DNA from: Promethearchaeia archaeon
GTDB lineage: Archaea; Asgardarchaeota; Lokiarchaeia; Sigyniarchaeales; SOKP01
Direction: 5' to 3'
DNA length: 37,499 nt
Assembly (NCBI GenBank): GCA_029856445.1
Contig: JAHQWY010000002.1
Location: 1-37,499, forward strand
In this document: piece by piece, positions 16,405 through 25,302 of the stretch
Numbering within the stretch: position 1 is the stretch's first letter
How the letters are laid out: each line of letters starts with the position of its first letter
Translations under genes and position numbers: made by a program
The notes under the pieces: generated by a model
What the model was told of the DNA's origin: nothing
The model's input: only the letters and a program-made list of their open reading frames with translations
Databases searched by the model: none

Positions 16405-16953
16405 ATGCCGAAACCTAGATACAATGAGATCGATAAGGAATGCCCTATATGCGGAGGTATTATTTGGGGAAAAGGACAGAGAGTTTTATTAGAGGGTGCT
16501 AAAATTACAGTTTGTGATAATTGTGCACAATATGGGACCAAAATCTATAAACCAATTACTAATGTTCAAATGAAAACAAAAGGGCAAATCAAGACTCAAA
16601 TGGCCCCAAAAAAGCAATCTTTTAAACCTAAGGGCATTGAAGAATTAGAGATCGTTACGGATTACGCTAAGAGGATTAGAAATGTTAGAAATAATCTTAG
16701 ACTCAATCAAGATCAATTTGCTCAGAAATTAAACGAAAAACCATCGTTACTTAGGAGAATTGAAGCAAGAAAAGTGGAACCAACTATTAAGCTAGCTAAG
16801 AAGATCCAAGAAGTATACAAAATCAAACTTTTAAAGAAAATAGATGAGACTAAAATTAGTGTTCAAGAAACTAAATTTATGAAAAAATCAACAGGGAGTT
16901 CCTTAGGAGATATTGCATTCATTAAGAAAAAGAGTAAGGATTCAGATTCCTAA
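16405..16953 (+). CDS. mbf1: Multiprotein bridging factor 1 homologue (zinc ribbon plus HTH)
   Basis: The 182-residue protein has an N-terminal zinc ribbon (C13, C16, C37, C40 in ECPICGG...VCDNC) and a Cro-type helix-turn-helix at ~88-140 (YAKRIRNVRNNLRLNQDQFA, then LLRRIEARKVEPTIKLAKKI). This is the archaeal MBF1 arrangement. The eukaryotic counterpart bridges activators and TBP; in archaea it associates with ribosomes and its role is less settled. A basic linker and a Lys-rich C terminus flank the HTH. It is divergent from pan, with a clear TATA box, and ends 24 bases from the convergent molybdopterin enzyme. The assignment is firm. Confidence 0.93.
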   Translation: MPKPRYNEIDKECPICGGIIWGKGQRVLLEGAKITVCDNCAQYGTKIYKPITNVQMKTKGQIKTQMAPKKQSFKPKGIEELEIVTDYAKRIRNVRNNLRLNQDQFAQKLNEKPSLLRRIEARKVEPTIKLAKKIQEVYKIKLLKKIDETKISVQETKFMKKSTGSSLGDIAFIKKKSKDSDS

Positions 16954-16977
16954 TATTTGTACCTATCAAAGTTGTTT

Positions 16978-19002
16978 CTAATTTAATTTTTTAATTTGTA
17001 CAAGAGAAGAATTATACGCTCCTGATAAGCCCGATTCTTCAGGAATGTCAGGAGTAAATAGATTTACATTTGTACTTGTATAATAAGGTGATGATGCTCC
17101 GGAATAGATTAGAGCAATCCCAGATTTTAAAGATGGAAGTTCTGTCAATATATACTTAGCAGTTCCATATTCATTAGAAACAATGACTTCATTATCTATA
17201 TCCAAATCTAAATCCAATATATCATCTGGATTTAAAAATATTCTTCCAAAATCTTCATAATATTTTAAATTCAATAATCCCAATTGAGAATGTAAAAAAT
17301 AAGGATGAGAAGGGGAAATTAATATAAATTCATTTTTCTTACGGTTAACCTTCTGTTTTAATTCATATTTTCCAAACCTAAGCGTTATATCTTGAATTTG
17401 GATTTTATGTTTTAGAGTAGGAAACTTAAGATTTTTATAGGGTACGTATGCTTGATCGAATAATAAATGATATCCTTTTGAAATAATATTTTTGTATATG
17501 TTTTTAGGGAGCATATTTAGAACTTTATAAAATATATCTTCTCCAGATTCTTTAAAAATCGATGATTTATTATAACCAACTTTTAAAGCTAATTGCTGAA
17601 AAAACTCATAATTCGACATACAATCAGGATATGGACATGGCCCCCCAAAATTTAAAGATAAACTAGGGAAATAATATGGAGCAATTATGTCAGATGTTTC
17701 CAAATCAAACTTCGCTGGTAAAACAATATCCGCATAATTTGTAGTTTCATTTAAGAACAAATCTAAAACAACAACAAATAAATCCTTATTTAAAAGTGCT
17801 TCTCTTAATAAATTTTGATTAGGTAAGGAACTTGCTGGATTAAAATTATATACAAATAATAATTTAAAATCTCCAGTCGATAAAGCTTTACCGAGTGAAA
17901 TTAAAGGAATTTCCTTTATATTCGAACTCATTTTAGACTTGCTAATATAATCCAAAATTGGTCCCGTTATGGACTTTATATAATCACTTTGAGAATATAA
18001 CAAACCTGTTCCTTGTTTACCGATATTACCAAGTAATATCTGGACTAAAGCAATAGATTGAACAATTCTACCTCCATAAAAGTCTTTCTGAACTCCATAA
18101 CCAATCATAAATAAGGTATGATGTTTGTGTTTTACCAATAAATTAACAAACTCCTGAAGTGATTCACCTTCGATCCCTATTTGAGATAATAACTTGTCAT
18201 CATCAATATTTTCGATCTTTGAAACGATAGAAGAATAGGAATCAACATTTTTTTTAAGAAAATCAATATCAAAGACATTTTGCTTGCTAAGTGCTTTAAT
18301 CAACAGCGTAGCCATTAAATATTCAGTACCAGGATTAATTTGTATAAAGCAATCGGCCTTTTTTGCTACTTGAGTATTTCGAGAATCTATTACAATTAGC
18401 TCAGTTTCATTTTTAATTGCTTGCTTAACCAAAAAATAAGCATGAATATTACTCTCTGAAAGATTACTCCCCCAAATCACAATTAAATTGGTTGCTGGAT
18501 TATTAATTTGAAAGGGATTTGATATTGAATAAGTTCCAAATATTTTTTTCAAACTTTCACACCCACCTTCATTACATAGACCAGCACTGGTAACCGAACT
18601 TCCAAGTTTTGCAAAAAACCTTAGAGGAGAATACATGGATATCAATCCAGAATTTCCTGCATAAAATGCGCCAATTATAGATTTTTCTTGCCGTTTTTCT
18701 TTAATTTCTATTACTTTCTGAGCTATAGTCTCTAATGCTTGTTGAGGGGAAATTTCTTTAAAATTTTTTTCAGGTTTTTGACTTATCCTAGATAACGGTT
18801 TTTTTAAACGCTTTGGGTGATATAATAATTCTTGTCGATTATTATATTTAGAACAAAAAAACCCATTTGTAAAAGGATGATTTTTTAAAGGTTTTGCAGA
18901 AAGGAATTTATGTTCTACGGCATTATCATTCCAAATCCCTTTAAATACGCAAGAACCATAACAGTCTTTTGTACATGTTCCAAATCTAACAATCTCTTCC
19001 AT
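16978..19002 (-). CDS. Molybdopterin-dependent oxidoreductase with one N-terminal [4Fe-4S] site
   Basis: The 674-residue protein belongs to the DMSO-reductase/formate dehydrogenase family. The N-terminal cluster ligands are C10, C14, C18 and C50. The middle carries LIVIWGSNLSESNIHAY and the ELIVIDSRNTQ...ADCFIQINPGTEY pterin-binding block, and the C-terminal domain includes SPHPYFLHSQLG and a second pterin-contact region. There is no Tat signal, so it is cytoplasmic. The Mo/W ligand could be C143 or C148 in AGLCNEGGCES; no in-frame TGA suggests selenocysteine. No iron-sulfur subunit, membrane anchor or cofactor gene adjoins it, unlike most family members. It follows tfe by 74 bases on the same strand. 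The family is certain; the substrate cannot be set. Confidence 0.88.
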   Translation of the reverse strand: MEEIVRFGTCTKDCYGSCVFKGIWNDNAVEHKFLSAKPLKNHPFTNGFFCSKYNNRQELLYHPKRLKKPLSRISQKPEKNFKEISPQQALETIAQKVIEIKEKRQEKSIIGAFYAGNSGLISMYSPLRFFAKLGSSVTSAGLCNEGGCESLKKIFGTYSISNPFQINNPATNLIVIWGSNLSESNIHAYFLVKQAIKNETELIVIDSRNTQVAKKADCFIQINPGTEYLMATLLIKALSKQNVFDIDFLKKNVDSYSSIVSKIENIDDDKLLSQIGIEGESLQEFVNLLVKHKHHTLFMIGYGVQKDFYGGRIVQSIALVQILLGNIGKQGTGLLYSQSDYIKSITGPILDYISKSKMSSNIKEIPLISLGKALSTGDFKLLFVYNFNPASSLPNQNLLREALLNKDLFVVVLDLFLNETTNYADIVLPAKFDLETSDIIAPYYFPSLSLNFGGPCPYPDCMSNYEFFQQLALKVGYNKSSIFKESGEDIFYKVLNMLPKNIYKNIISKGYHLLFDQAYVPYKNLKFPTLKHKIQIQDITLRFGKYELKQKVNRKKNEFILISPSHPYFLHSQLGLLNLKYYEDFGRIFLNPDDILDLDLDIDNEVIVSNEYGTAKYILTELPSLKSGIALIYSGASSPYYTSTNVNLFTPDIPEESGLSGAYNSSLVQIKKLN

Positions 19003-19076
19003 AAATAGTTATATATTTATAGTTATTTTAAGGTTATTGACAAAGAAAAAGGATACTAATATTAACTAAGAGAATT

Positions 19077-19631
19077 TTAATCAATTAATATTTTTAAGTT
19101 CTGGCTTAAAGCAATCTTATTTTTTAATAATTCTATAATTTTTTGGTTATCTTGAGCTTCTAATGGGTTTCCACAATCAGGGCATCTAAAGTTGAGTTCA
19201 AAGGCTTCTTCAAAATTATATTTAATATTGATATTTTGACAATTTTTACAAATAAAAAAATAATTATTTTCCTCAAATTCTAATCGCTGTCTTAATTTAG
19301 TTTCTATCAACTTTTTTTTCTCAATAAGGATTTCCTCTAACAAATCAAATTCATGCCACCAATAGTAGATAAACCAGCCTGTAGATTTATCTCGAATACG
19401 TCTGAATTGTGCTAATTTTTCTGAATATAATTTATAGAGTGTTTTTCGCACCGTATTCAACTTTAAAACTTCGGTATCATCTGGCTCAAAGTCAATTTCT
19501 GTGTCTTTAATCTGTGATTTTATGTTTTCTGTAATATCCTCATCTGTTATATCTTTTGATTCAGAATTTAGAAGCTCCAATCCAACATATACACCAATAT
19601 CTCCAGCAATAATATATAGAAAAGATTTCAA
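19077..19631 (-). CDS. tfe: Transcription factor E (TFIIE-alpha homologue)
   Basis: The 184-residue protein has an N-terminal extended winged helix and a zinc ribbon (C128, C131, C150, C153). The hallmark RRIRDKSTGWFIYYWW is at ~77-92. TFE stabilises the open promoter complex on archaeal RNA polymerase. About 14 extra acidic residues sit inside the winged helix (near 41-55) compared with the Sulfolobus protein. The first usable start is TTG at 19631 with no Shine-Dalgarno sequence. Upstream in-frame codons continue a TFE-like N terminus (ELNPFLKSF) until a TAG, with no ATG, GTG or TTG, so the true start is uncertain. It is 114 bases after a DUF2110-like gene, a common archaeal pairing. Confidence 0.93.
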   Translation of the reverse strand: MKSFLYIIAGDIGVYVGLELLNSESKDITDEDITENIKSQIKDTEIDFEPDDTEVLKLNTVRKTLYKLYSEKLAQFRRIRDKSTGWFIYYWWHEFDLLEEILIEKKKLIETKLRQRLEFEENNYFFICKNCQNINIKYNFEEAFELNFRCPDCGNPLEAQDNQKIIELLKNKIALSQNLKILID

Positions 19632-19745
19632 AAAAGGATTTAATTCTGTGATGCAGATCTACCTTATTTACGATTAGTATTAGGTTTGATAATTATTTAT
19701 TTTTCATGAAAATTAAATTTTTTTAAAAAAATTATAAATTAACAA

Positions 19746-20522
19746 CTAAACAACAAAATTATATTGTTTTTCAATAATCTCTTGATCAATCTCTAAGGAT
19801 CGAATCAGTTTACCTTTCCTTATTGCCAATATTCTCTTTAATCCCCAATTATCGATATCTTCAGGTAATTTGATATCTGTAATCTTGTAATTATTTGTTA
19901 TTGTTATATTTTTCCATTTTTCAGGAAGTTCTGCCTTGAAATCTGGTATAACCAAATCTAATAGAGTTCTTAAATTATGTTCTGTATTATTTAACACACC
20001 CGTACAAAACTGTATCCTCTTACTTACATCATCTTCCTCTATTTTCTTTTTAGAAGGTTGTGGGATGCTAGTTTTAGTTGTTACCTTGCACGTGGGGCTA
20101 ACATTAAAAGAAATCAAGTAATAACTAGTCTTTCTAAAAGCTTCAATACTTTCTAATAGAGTTTCCTTATCAGTTATGCTTAGTATTTTAGCTTTATAAT
20201 TCTTGGCTTGACCTGTTGATTTTTTAAGCGTCCAGTCAAATCCTAAGTTTGTAATTAAATCACTTATATCATTTCCAGATATTAAGATCCCCTTTATTTG
20301 AACTTCCTCTTCAGAAAGAGAATTAACTACTGCCTCGAGAATTAAATCTTCATATTCATGAGTACCCTTAAGCGTTATACGAGTGTTAGTTTTTGTAATC
20401 TTCAAAGCTGGACCAATAAATTCTCCTTTTGAATATCTATAAAAATGACGATGGACATCTATATGGTGTTTTGTAGGGTCCTTTAATATAGGAGATTCAA
20501 TAATTTTTTTTAGAAAATGCAT
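19746..20522 (-). CDS. Archaeal conserved protein, probably DUF2110 family
   Basis: The 258-residue protein has no membrane segment or recognised catalytic motif. The chain alternates short beta strands and helices. Its C terminus (WGLKRILAIRKGKLIRSLEI) and the central ILISGNDISDLI block resemble what I recall of DUF2110, a family of unknown function usually encoded beside tfe in archaea. The gene order here (this gene, then tfe, same strand) supports that. A Pro/Lys-rich linker near 165-180 suggests two domains. The start is ATG. A role with TFE in transcription is inferred from position only. Confidence 0.65.
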   Translation of the reverse strand: MHFLKKIIESPILKDPTKHHIDVHRHFYRYSKGEFIGPALKITKTNTRITLKGTHEYEDLILEAVVNSLSEEEVQIKGILISGNDISDLITNLGFDWTLKKSTGQAKNYKAKILSITDKETLLESIEAFRKTSYYLISFNVSPTCKVTTKTSIPQPSKKKIEEDDVSKRIQFCTGVLNNTEHNLRTLLDLVIPDFKAELPEKWKNITITNNYKITDIKLPEDIDNWGLKRILAIRKGKLIRSLEIDQEIIEKQYNFVV

Positions 20523-20650
20523 CTTTATCTTTAAAAATCTTTCTTCAATATTAATATAAGTTTTTGTTTAGTATATATCAAAAAATCAGAATTTTAAATT
20601 TTATTCATCAATAAAATTAAAAAAAAATAATTCATAACTTAAAACTATCA

Positions 20651-20660
20651 ATTATAAAAA
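20651..20660 (+). promoter_or_regulatory. TATA-like element for a probably leaderless small gene
   Basis: ATTATAAAAA is centred about 20-25 bases before the ATG at 20676, so transcription would begin at or next to the start codon and give a leaderless mRNA. Confidence 0.4.
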
Positions 20661-20675
20661 ATAGATTATATTCAA

Positions 20676-20876
20676 ATGCCTACCATACCCTCATTAACTT
20701 TATGGGCCTTAGCATGGCTTTTTCTTTTCATAGGTTTATTTGCTCTAACAATTTTAGTAATTTATACTAGATATGGTAGAGAAAAATCAGTTCGTTTATC
20801 AGTAATAAGCATTTTTATAGCATCAGTATTTCTAGGTTTTTCTATTCACTTTTTTTTATTAAGCTGGGGAATATGA
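20676..20876 (+). CDS. Small two-helix membrane protein
   Basis: The 66-residue protein has two hydrophobic segments, ~8-30 and ~43-62, joined by a basic loop (TRYGREKSVR). That charge pattern puts both ends outside and the loop in the cytoplasm. No family is recognised. A TATA-like element close to the ATG suggests a leaderless transcript. The coding composition, with conserved-looking charged loop and intact helices, supports a real gene, but small size keeps confidence modest. It is followed on the same strand by another membrane protein gene. Confidence 0.55.
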   Translation: MPTIPSLTLWALAWLFLFIGLFALTILVIYTRYGREKSVRLSVISIFIASVFLGFSIHFFLLSWGI

Positions 20877-21006
20877 GAAAATCTTTAATCCCTTAATGAA
20901 AATGTCTTATATTTATCATTTATAATTTAAGTTCTTAATATTTAAAAAGAAAAAATGTATTATCTCTATTATTAAATCTTAAAATAAATTTTCTCAGGTT
21001 ATTAAA

Positions 21007-21468
21007 ATGTTATTTCAAGATGACGTAGAACCTGTATTTTTTATAATATGGTTAATCCTGGCAACGATAATTGTAGCATTAATAATATACATTGTTGTTC
21101 TTCTTTTAGAGTCGAAAACTAAGGCTTCAAGTAAAAAGTTTATGATCCTTTTCTTAGCTTTTCTGATAGTTTTAGTTGTACCAATTGTTTTAAACGCAGT
21201 AACTGCAGTATTGGCTGCAATAGGAGATGCCTTAGCAGAGTTAAGGAATGCAATTGATGATGGGGGATTTAATTATTTAATATTACTTTCACCAGTTATC
21301 GGCTTTCTATTACTTTTATTCTTAGTGAAGTTTTTAATTGATGTACCATGGGATAATGCACTTTGGATATCTTTGTTGCTTTTATTCATATTATATATAC
21401 TATTTACAATAATACCAGAACTATACACATTTATCTTTGAATATGAAATAGTAATTATATATGATTAA
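21007..21468 (+). CDS. Four-helix membrane protein of unknown function
   Basis: The 153-residue protein is almost entirely hydrophobic, with segments at about 11-34, 45-72, 88-110 and 117-142 and acidic residues at both termini. The loop between the first two helices is Lys-rich (SKTKASSKK), placing it inside. AGGT lies 9 bases before the ATG. I do not recognise a family. It lies 130 bases after the two-helix protein gene on the same strand, and the pair may form a membrane complex; this is positional inference. It converges on rpoB. Confidence 0.7.
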   Translation: MLFQDDVEPVFFIIWLILATIIVALIIYIVVLLLESKTKASSKKFMILFLAFLIVLVVPIVLNAVTAVLAAIGDALAELRNAIDDGGFNYLILLSPVIGFLLLLFLVKFLIDVPWDNALWISLLLLFILYILFTIIPELYTFIFEYEIVIIYD

Positions 21469-21515
21469 AGTAAAACTTAATCAACTTGGCAAAATTAATA
21501 TTTAAAAAAATTTTT

Positions 21516-24500
21516 TTATATTTTTTCTTTCAATTTAAGTCGTGGTGCCAATCCTAAGGACATCATTTCTTGTAATAATAGCTTAAACGCATAGGAACAA
21601 ACTACTTTCGATATAATTGTTCCTTCTCCACACACAGGACAATATCTCTTGTCTCGATTTCGATCATAAACAGCTAGAAGTCCACATTTTTCACAAACTA
21701 ATATAACAGTTCTGTCAGACTCATCTAAAAGCCTCTCCTTCAATAATAGTGCAGATCCATGACCTACAAGACAATCTCGTTCCATCTCACCAAATCGTAA
21801 CCCACCTTCTCTTGCTCTGCCTTCTGTTGGTTGTCTTGTCAATATCTGAACAGGACCACGTGCCCTAGCATGAAGTTTATCAGCAACCAAATGATATAAC
21901 TTTTGATAATAAATCGGTGCGCAATAAATACCAGCTTCATACTTTTCTCCGGTTATTCCATTATACATTATTTCTCTACCATTAAATTCAAAACCGGAGT
22001 CTACCAATTGTTCTTGAAGTTTAGTTATATCCGTCCATTCAAAAGCAGTAGCATCACCTAACTTCCCATTAGCACACGCAATTTTACCACTTATCCCCTC
22101 AAATAATTGTCCAAGGGTCATTCTTGAAGGCATAGCATGGGGATTAACAATAATGTCAGGAATTACACCCGATGATGTATAAGGCATATCAGATTGGTCA
22201 ACTATTAGTCCAAGAACTCCTTTTTGACCGTGACGTGAAGAAAATTTATCTCCCAATTCTGGAATTCTTAGATCTCTCACTTTTATTTTCACCAGTTTGT
22301 TTCCGTCAACGGTTTCTGAAATAATTACAGTATCAACTATTCCTTGTTCATTATGCCTCATATTTTTAGAAGTCTCACGTCGGTTAGGTTGCATCAATTC
22401 AAATTCTTCATAAGATTTAATAAATCTAGGCGGGGAGGTTCTTCCAATTAGAACATCACCTCCATTAACTTGAGTTTCTGGTTCTATTATACCATCTTCT
22501 TCTGAAAGAAGCCTATAAGATTCAGCAGATTTGAAACCTCTCACTCCTCTTTCTGGAATCTCAAACTTATCAACTTCTCCTCCTGGATACTTTCTTTCTT
22601 CAGCATCATAAGTTCTAAAGAAATGACTACGAGCGAGACCTCTCTCAATAGATGCTTTATTAATTATTATAGCATCTTCTATGTTAAAACCTTCAAAACT
22701 CATCATTGCAATAACGAAATTTTGTCCCGCTGGTCGTTTATTAATGCCAATAATCTCCATTGGGCTTGTTTTTACTAAAGGTTGTTGAGGATAATGTAAT
22801 GTATGTCCTCTTGTATCAAGTCTGAGATGCATATTCGCAGCAAATAAACCTAATGCTTGTTTTACCATACCAGCTTCGTATGTATTTCTTGGTGATTGAT
22901 TATGCTCTGGAAATGGAATAATAGAAGCACAAATTCCAAGAATTGCTGCAGGAGAAATTTCTAAATGAGTATGTTCACTCGTTATGTCATCTTCAAACAT
23001 AGCTATATATGCGTTTTCTTCTTCCTCAGCATCCAAATACTCAATTACACCCTTTTGAACTAAATCTGACCATATATATTTATTTTGTATTAACTTCTCA
23101 ATATCTTCCTTAAGAATCAATGTTTTTTTATTTTTTAATACAAAAAGTGGTCTTGTTGCTCTTCCAGCATCACAATTAATTTGAATTTCTTTAGAATCAT
23201 GATAATACCCGATGTTTACATGTTGTCCTATTTCTCCTTTCCTACGCTTTTCTCTAAGTTGTCTAATAAAAGGATTATATTGCTGATGGATGCCAACTAA
23301 TTTTCCATTAAGAAATACTTTTACTTTATCTCCTTTTACATTTTTAACTTCATTAATAGGAATTACTCCCAAATCGAATAATATATTTTCAATTATTCTC
23401 TCATCAGTTCCTACAGAAATAATGGAGGCTAATCCAAGATTTTTTACCAAACCACAATTAGGTCCTTCAGGGGTTTCTGCTGGACAAATTTTTCCCCACT
23501 GAGTTGGATGCAAATCTCTAGCCTCAAAATGAGGTTGACTTCTACTTAAAGGAGAGATAACTCTTCTTAAATGACTCAATGTGCCAACATGATTATTCCT
23601 ATTTAATAATTGACTTACTCCTGCCTTACCTCCGACCCAATTTCCTGTAGCTAGCGCATGTCTAATTCTTTCTGTTATTACGTCTGCTCTTACCGCAGTT
23701 TTTATATTTGGCGCTCTTCCTCGAACAGCAGTTCTCTCCAATTGATACTTAATATCTTTCACAAGATTTAAAAAAGCGACTCTAAATAAACCAGTAAATA
23801 ATTCTCCTGCTAATTTTAACCTTTTATTTGCATAATGATCTTTATCATCTGGTTCTCTTAATCTTAGAGCAAGTTCCATCACTTTTTGTGCCATTTGGCC
23901 TAAATAATATGCTTTTTTGATTCTATCCTCTTCAGCATTTCCAATATGAGGTAATAAATATCTATCTAGAACCTGAAGTGCTCGTCTAATACGATAATCT
24001 TTGGTTTGCCCAATAGCTACTCTTTTTCCTATATAATCAAGAGCGTTTTGTTGAGATTTTTCTGGATCCTTCAATACTTGGATCTCGGAAGCTACATCTA
24101 TTACAGGGATCAATTCTTTTTGGATTTCATCATTTTCAGATATAGCTTCAAAAATTTCTCTATCTGAATGTAAACCAAGAGATCTCATAAGAATGGCTAG
24201 TGGGATCTTACCAGGTACCGAGGGAAATGAGACTCTTAAATTACCATCTTTTTTCCTTTCAATCGTTACAGGTGCGCGGAATCCACTTCTCGTCGAAAAT
24301 ACCTTTGCTTGGTGAGTGGCACTCGAACTTCTACTAGCTTCTTCTGCAAGAATTCTATTAGGTGCTAAATCCTCCTGTGTCACTAAAACTCTCTCCGTTC
24401 CATTAATGATGAAATAACCTCCGGGGTCTAATGGGTCTTCTCCCCGATTGATTAGTTCCTGCTCTGATAAGCTTTCTAAAGGGCAACGACAGCTCTTCAA

Positions 24501-24887
24501 CATTATCGGAATTTTACCGATATAAATATCAAGAGTTTCTTCTGCTTCTTCTCTCTGTGTCCGCTCATCTATAGTAATTGGGGTCATTTCTAAAGTAATA
24601 TCTGCAGCATAGCTTAATTCTCTTATTCTTGCTTCAATAGGAGTAATTTCCATAGTTGCCCCATCAGCTTCTCTGACCTTTGGCATTCCAACTTTAATTT
24701 TACCAAATTTAATTTTGAAACCAGGAATATCAGGTATAACTTCTCCAGATTCATCTACTATGGATTGCATTTCATATTCAATAAACCCATTGTAAGAATC
24801 TAAATGCTGACGAACCAAACCTTTCTCGTCAAAAAGACTTTTTAATACAACCCATTTATCTTCATTGGATAATTTTTCAGTACTCAA
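21516..24887 (-). CDS. rpoB: DNA-directed RNA polymerase subunit B, unsplit
   Basis: The 1123-residue chain is the complete second-largest polymerase subunit. Family marks in order are CPLESLSEQELINRGEDP, the fork region with CPAETPEGPNCGLVKNLG, GFNIEDAIIINKASIERG, the catalytic-cleft GDKFSSRHGQKG and the C-terminal zinc site (CEKC...CPVC) before a clamp-anchoring tail. Many euryarchaea split this subunit into B'' and B'; here it is one polypeptide. A TTG start at 24887 follows rpoH by 50 bases, so the two form an operon. The usual next genes, rpoA1 and rpoA2, do not follow: the downstream neighbour is a convergent membrane gene. Confidence 0.97.
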   Translation of the reverse strand: MSTEKLSNEDKWVVLKSLFDEKGLVRQHLDSYNGFIEYEMQSIVDESGEVIPDIPGFKIKFGKIKVGMPKVREADGATMEITPIEARIRELSYAADITLEMTPITIDERTQREEAEETLDIYIGKIPIMLKSCRCPLESLSEQELINRGEDPLDPGGYFIINGTERVLVTQEDLAPNRILAEEASRSSSATHQAKVFSTRSGFRAPVTIERKKDGNLRVSFPSVPGKIPLAILMRSLGLHSDREIFEAISENDEIQKELIPVIDVASEIQVLKDPEKSQQNALDYIGKRVAIGQTKDYRIRRALQVLDRYLLPHIGNAEEDRIKKAYYLGQMAQKVMELALRLREPDDKDHYANKRLKLAGELFTGLFRVAFLNLVKDIKYQLERTAVRGRAPNIKTAVRADVITERIRHALATGNWVGGKAGVSQLLNRNNHVGTLSHLRRVISPLSRSQPHFEARDLHPTQWGKICPAETPEGPNCGLVKNLGLASIISVGTDERIIENILFDLGVIPINEVKNVKGDKVKVFLNGKLVGIHQQYNPFIRQLREKRRKGEIGQHVNIGYYHDSKEIQINCDAGRATRPLFVLKNKKTLILKEDIEKLIQNKYIWSDLVQKGVIEYLDAEEEENAYIAMFEDDITSEHTHLEISPAAILGICASIIPFPEHNQSPRNTYEAGMVKQALGLFAANMHLRLDTRGHTLHYPQQPLVKTSPMEIIGINKRPAGQNFVIAMMSFEGFNIEDAIIINKASIERGLARSHFFRTYDAEERKYPGGEVDKFEIPERGVRGFKSAESYRLLSEEDGIIEPETQVNGGDVLIGRTSPPRFIKSYEEFELMQPNRRETSKNMRHNEQGIVDTVIISETVDGNKLVKIKVRDLRIPELGDKFSSRHGQKGVLGLIVDQSDMPYTSSGVIPDIIVNPHAMPSRMTLGQLFEGISGKIACANGKLGDATAFEWTDITKLQEQLVDSGFEFNGREIMYNGITGEKYEAGIYCAPIYYQKLYHLVADKLHARARGPVQILTRQPTEGRAREGGLRFGEMERDCLVGHGSALLLKERLLDESDRTVILVCEKCGLLAVYDRNRDKRYCPVCGEGTIISKVVCSYAFKLLLQEMMSLGLAPRLKLKEKI

Positions 24888-24937
24888 TATCTCTCATACC
24901 TTACAAGTTTAATTTAAAATTTATTAAAAATTACAAT

Positions 24938-25195
24938 TTATCCTTTTTCCTTCTTCACATAACGATAATAATCTATCTTTTTTACTGTGGTGTGCGAGTC
25001 TCGGATTATTCTAATGATATCTCCCTCCTTTGCTCCAATAGCAATTGCAACGGGATCTTTTTCAAATATCTGAGGTAAATCAGTTAGTTCTATTTTATAT
25101 TTTTCTAAGAGTTCAAGAGATTCTTCTTTAGTTAAAAGAAGATGTTGAGGAACAAACTTATGTAATAAGACGTCTATTCTTTTTTTCTTAGTCAA
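24938..25195 (-). CDS. rpoH: DNA-directed RNA polymerase subunit H
   Basis: The 85-residue protein matches archaeal RpoH, homologous to the C-terminal part of eukaryotic Rpb5, which contacts downstream DNA in the jaw. Conserved parts are HKFVPQHLLLTKEE near the N terminus, LPQIFEKDPVAIAIGAKEGD and IIRIIRDSHT. A TTG start is supported by AGAGGA 8 bases upstream. It precedes rpoB by 50 bases, the standard archaeal order. Confidence 0.95.
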   Translation of the reverse strand: MTKKKRIDVLLHKFVPQHLLLTKEESLELLEKYKIELTDLPQIFEKDPVAIAIGAKEGDIIRIIRDSHTTVKKIDYYRYVKKEKG

Positions 25196-25302
25196 GGAAA
25201 AATCCTCTTATATGACTATTAATAAATAAAGAAATTATGCTTTTCTAAAAAATTTTACCAATTTTCTTGATTTTTTAATCAATTCTGAATGGTGAATACC
25301 TT

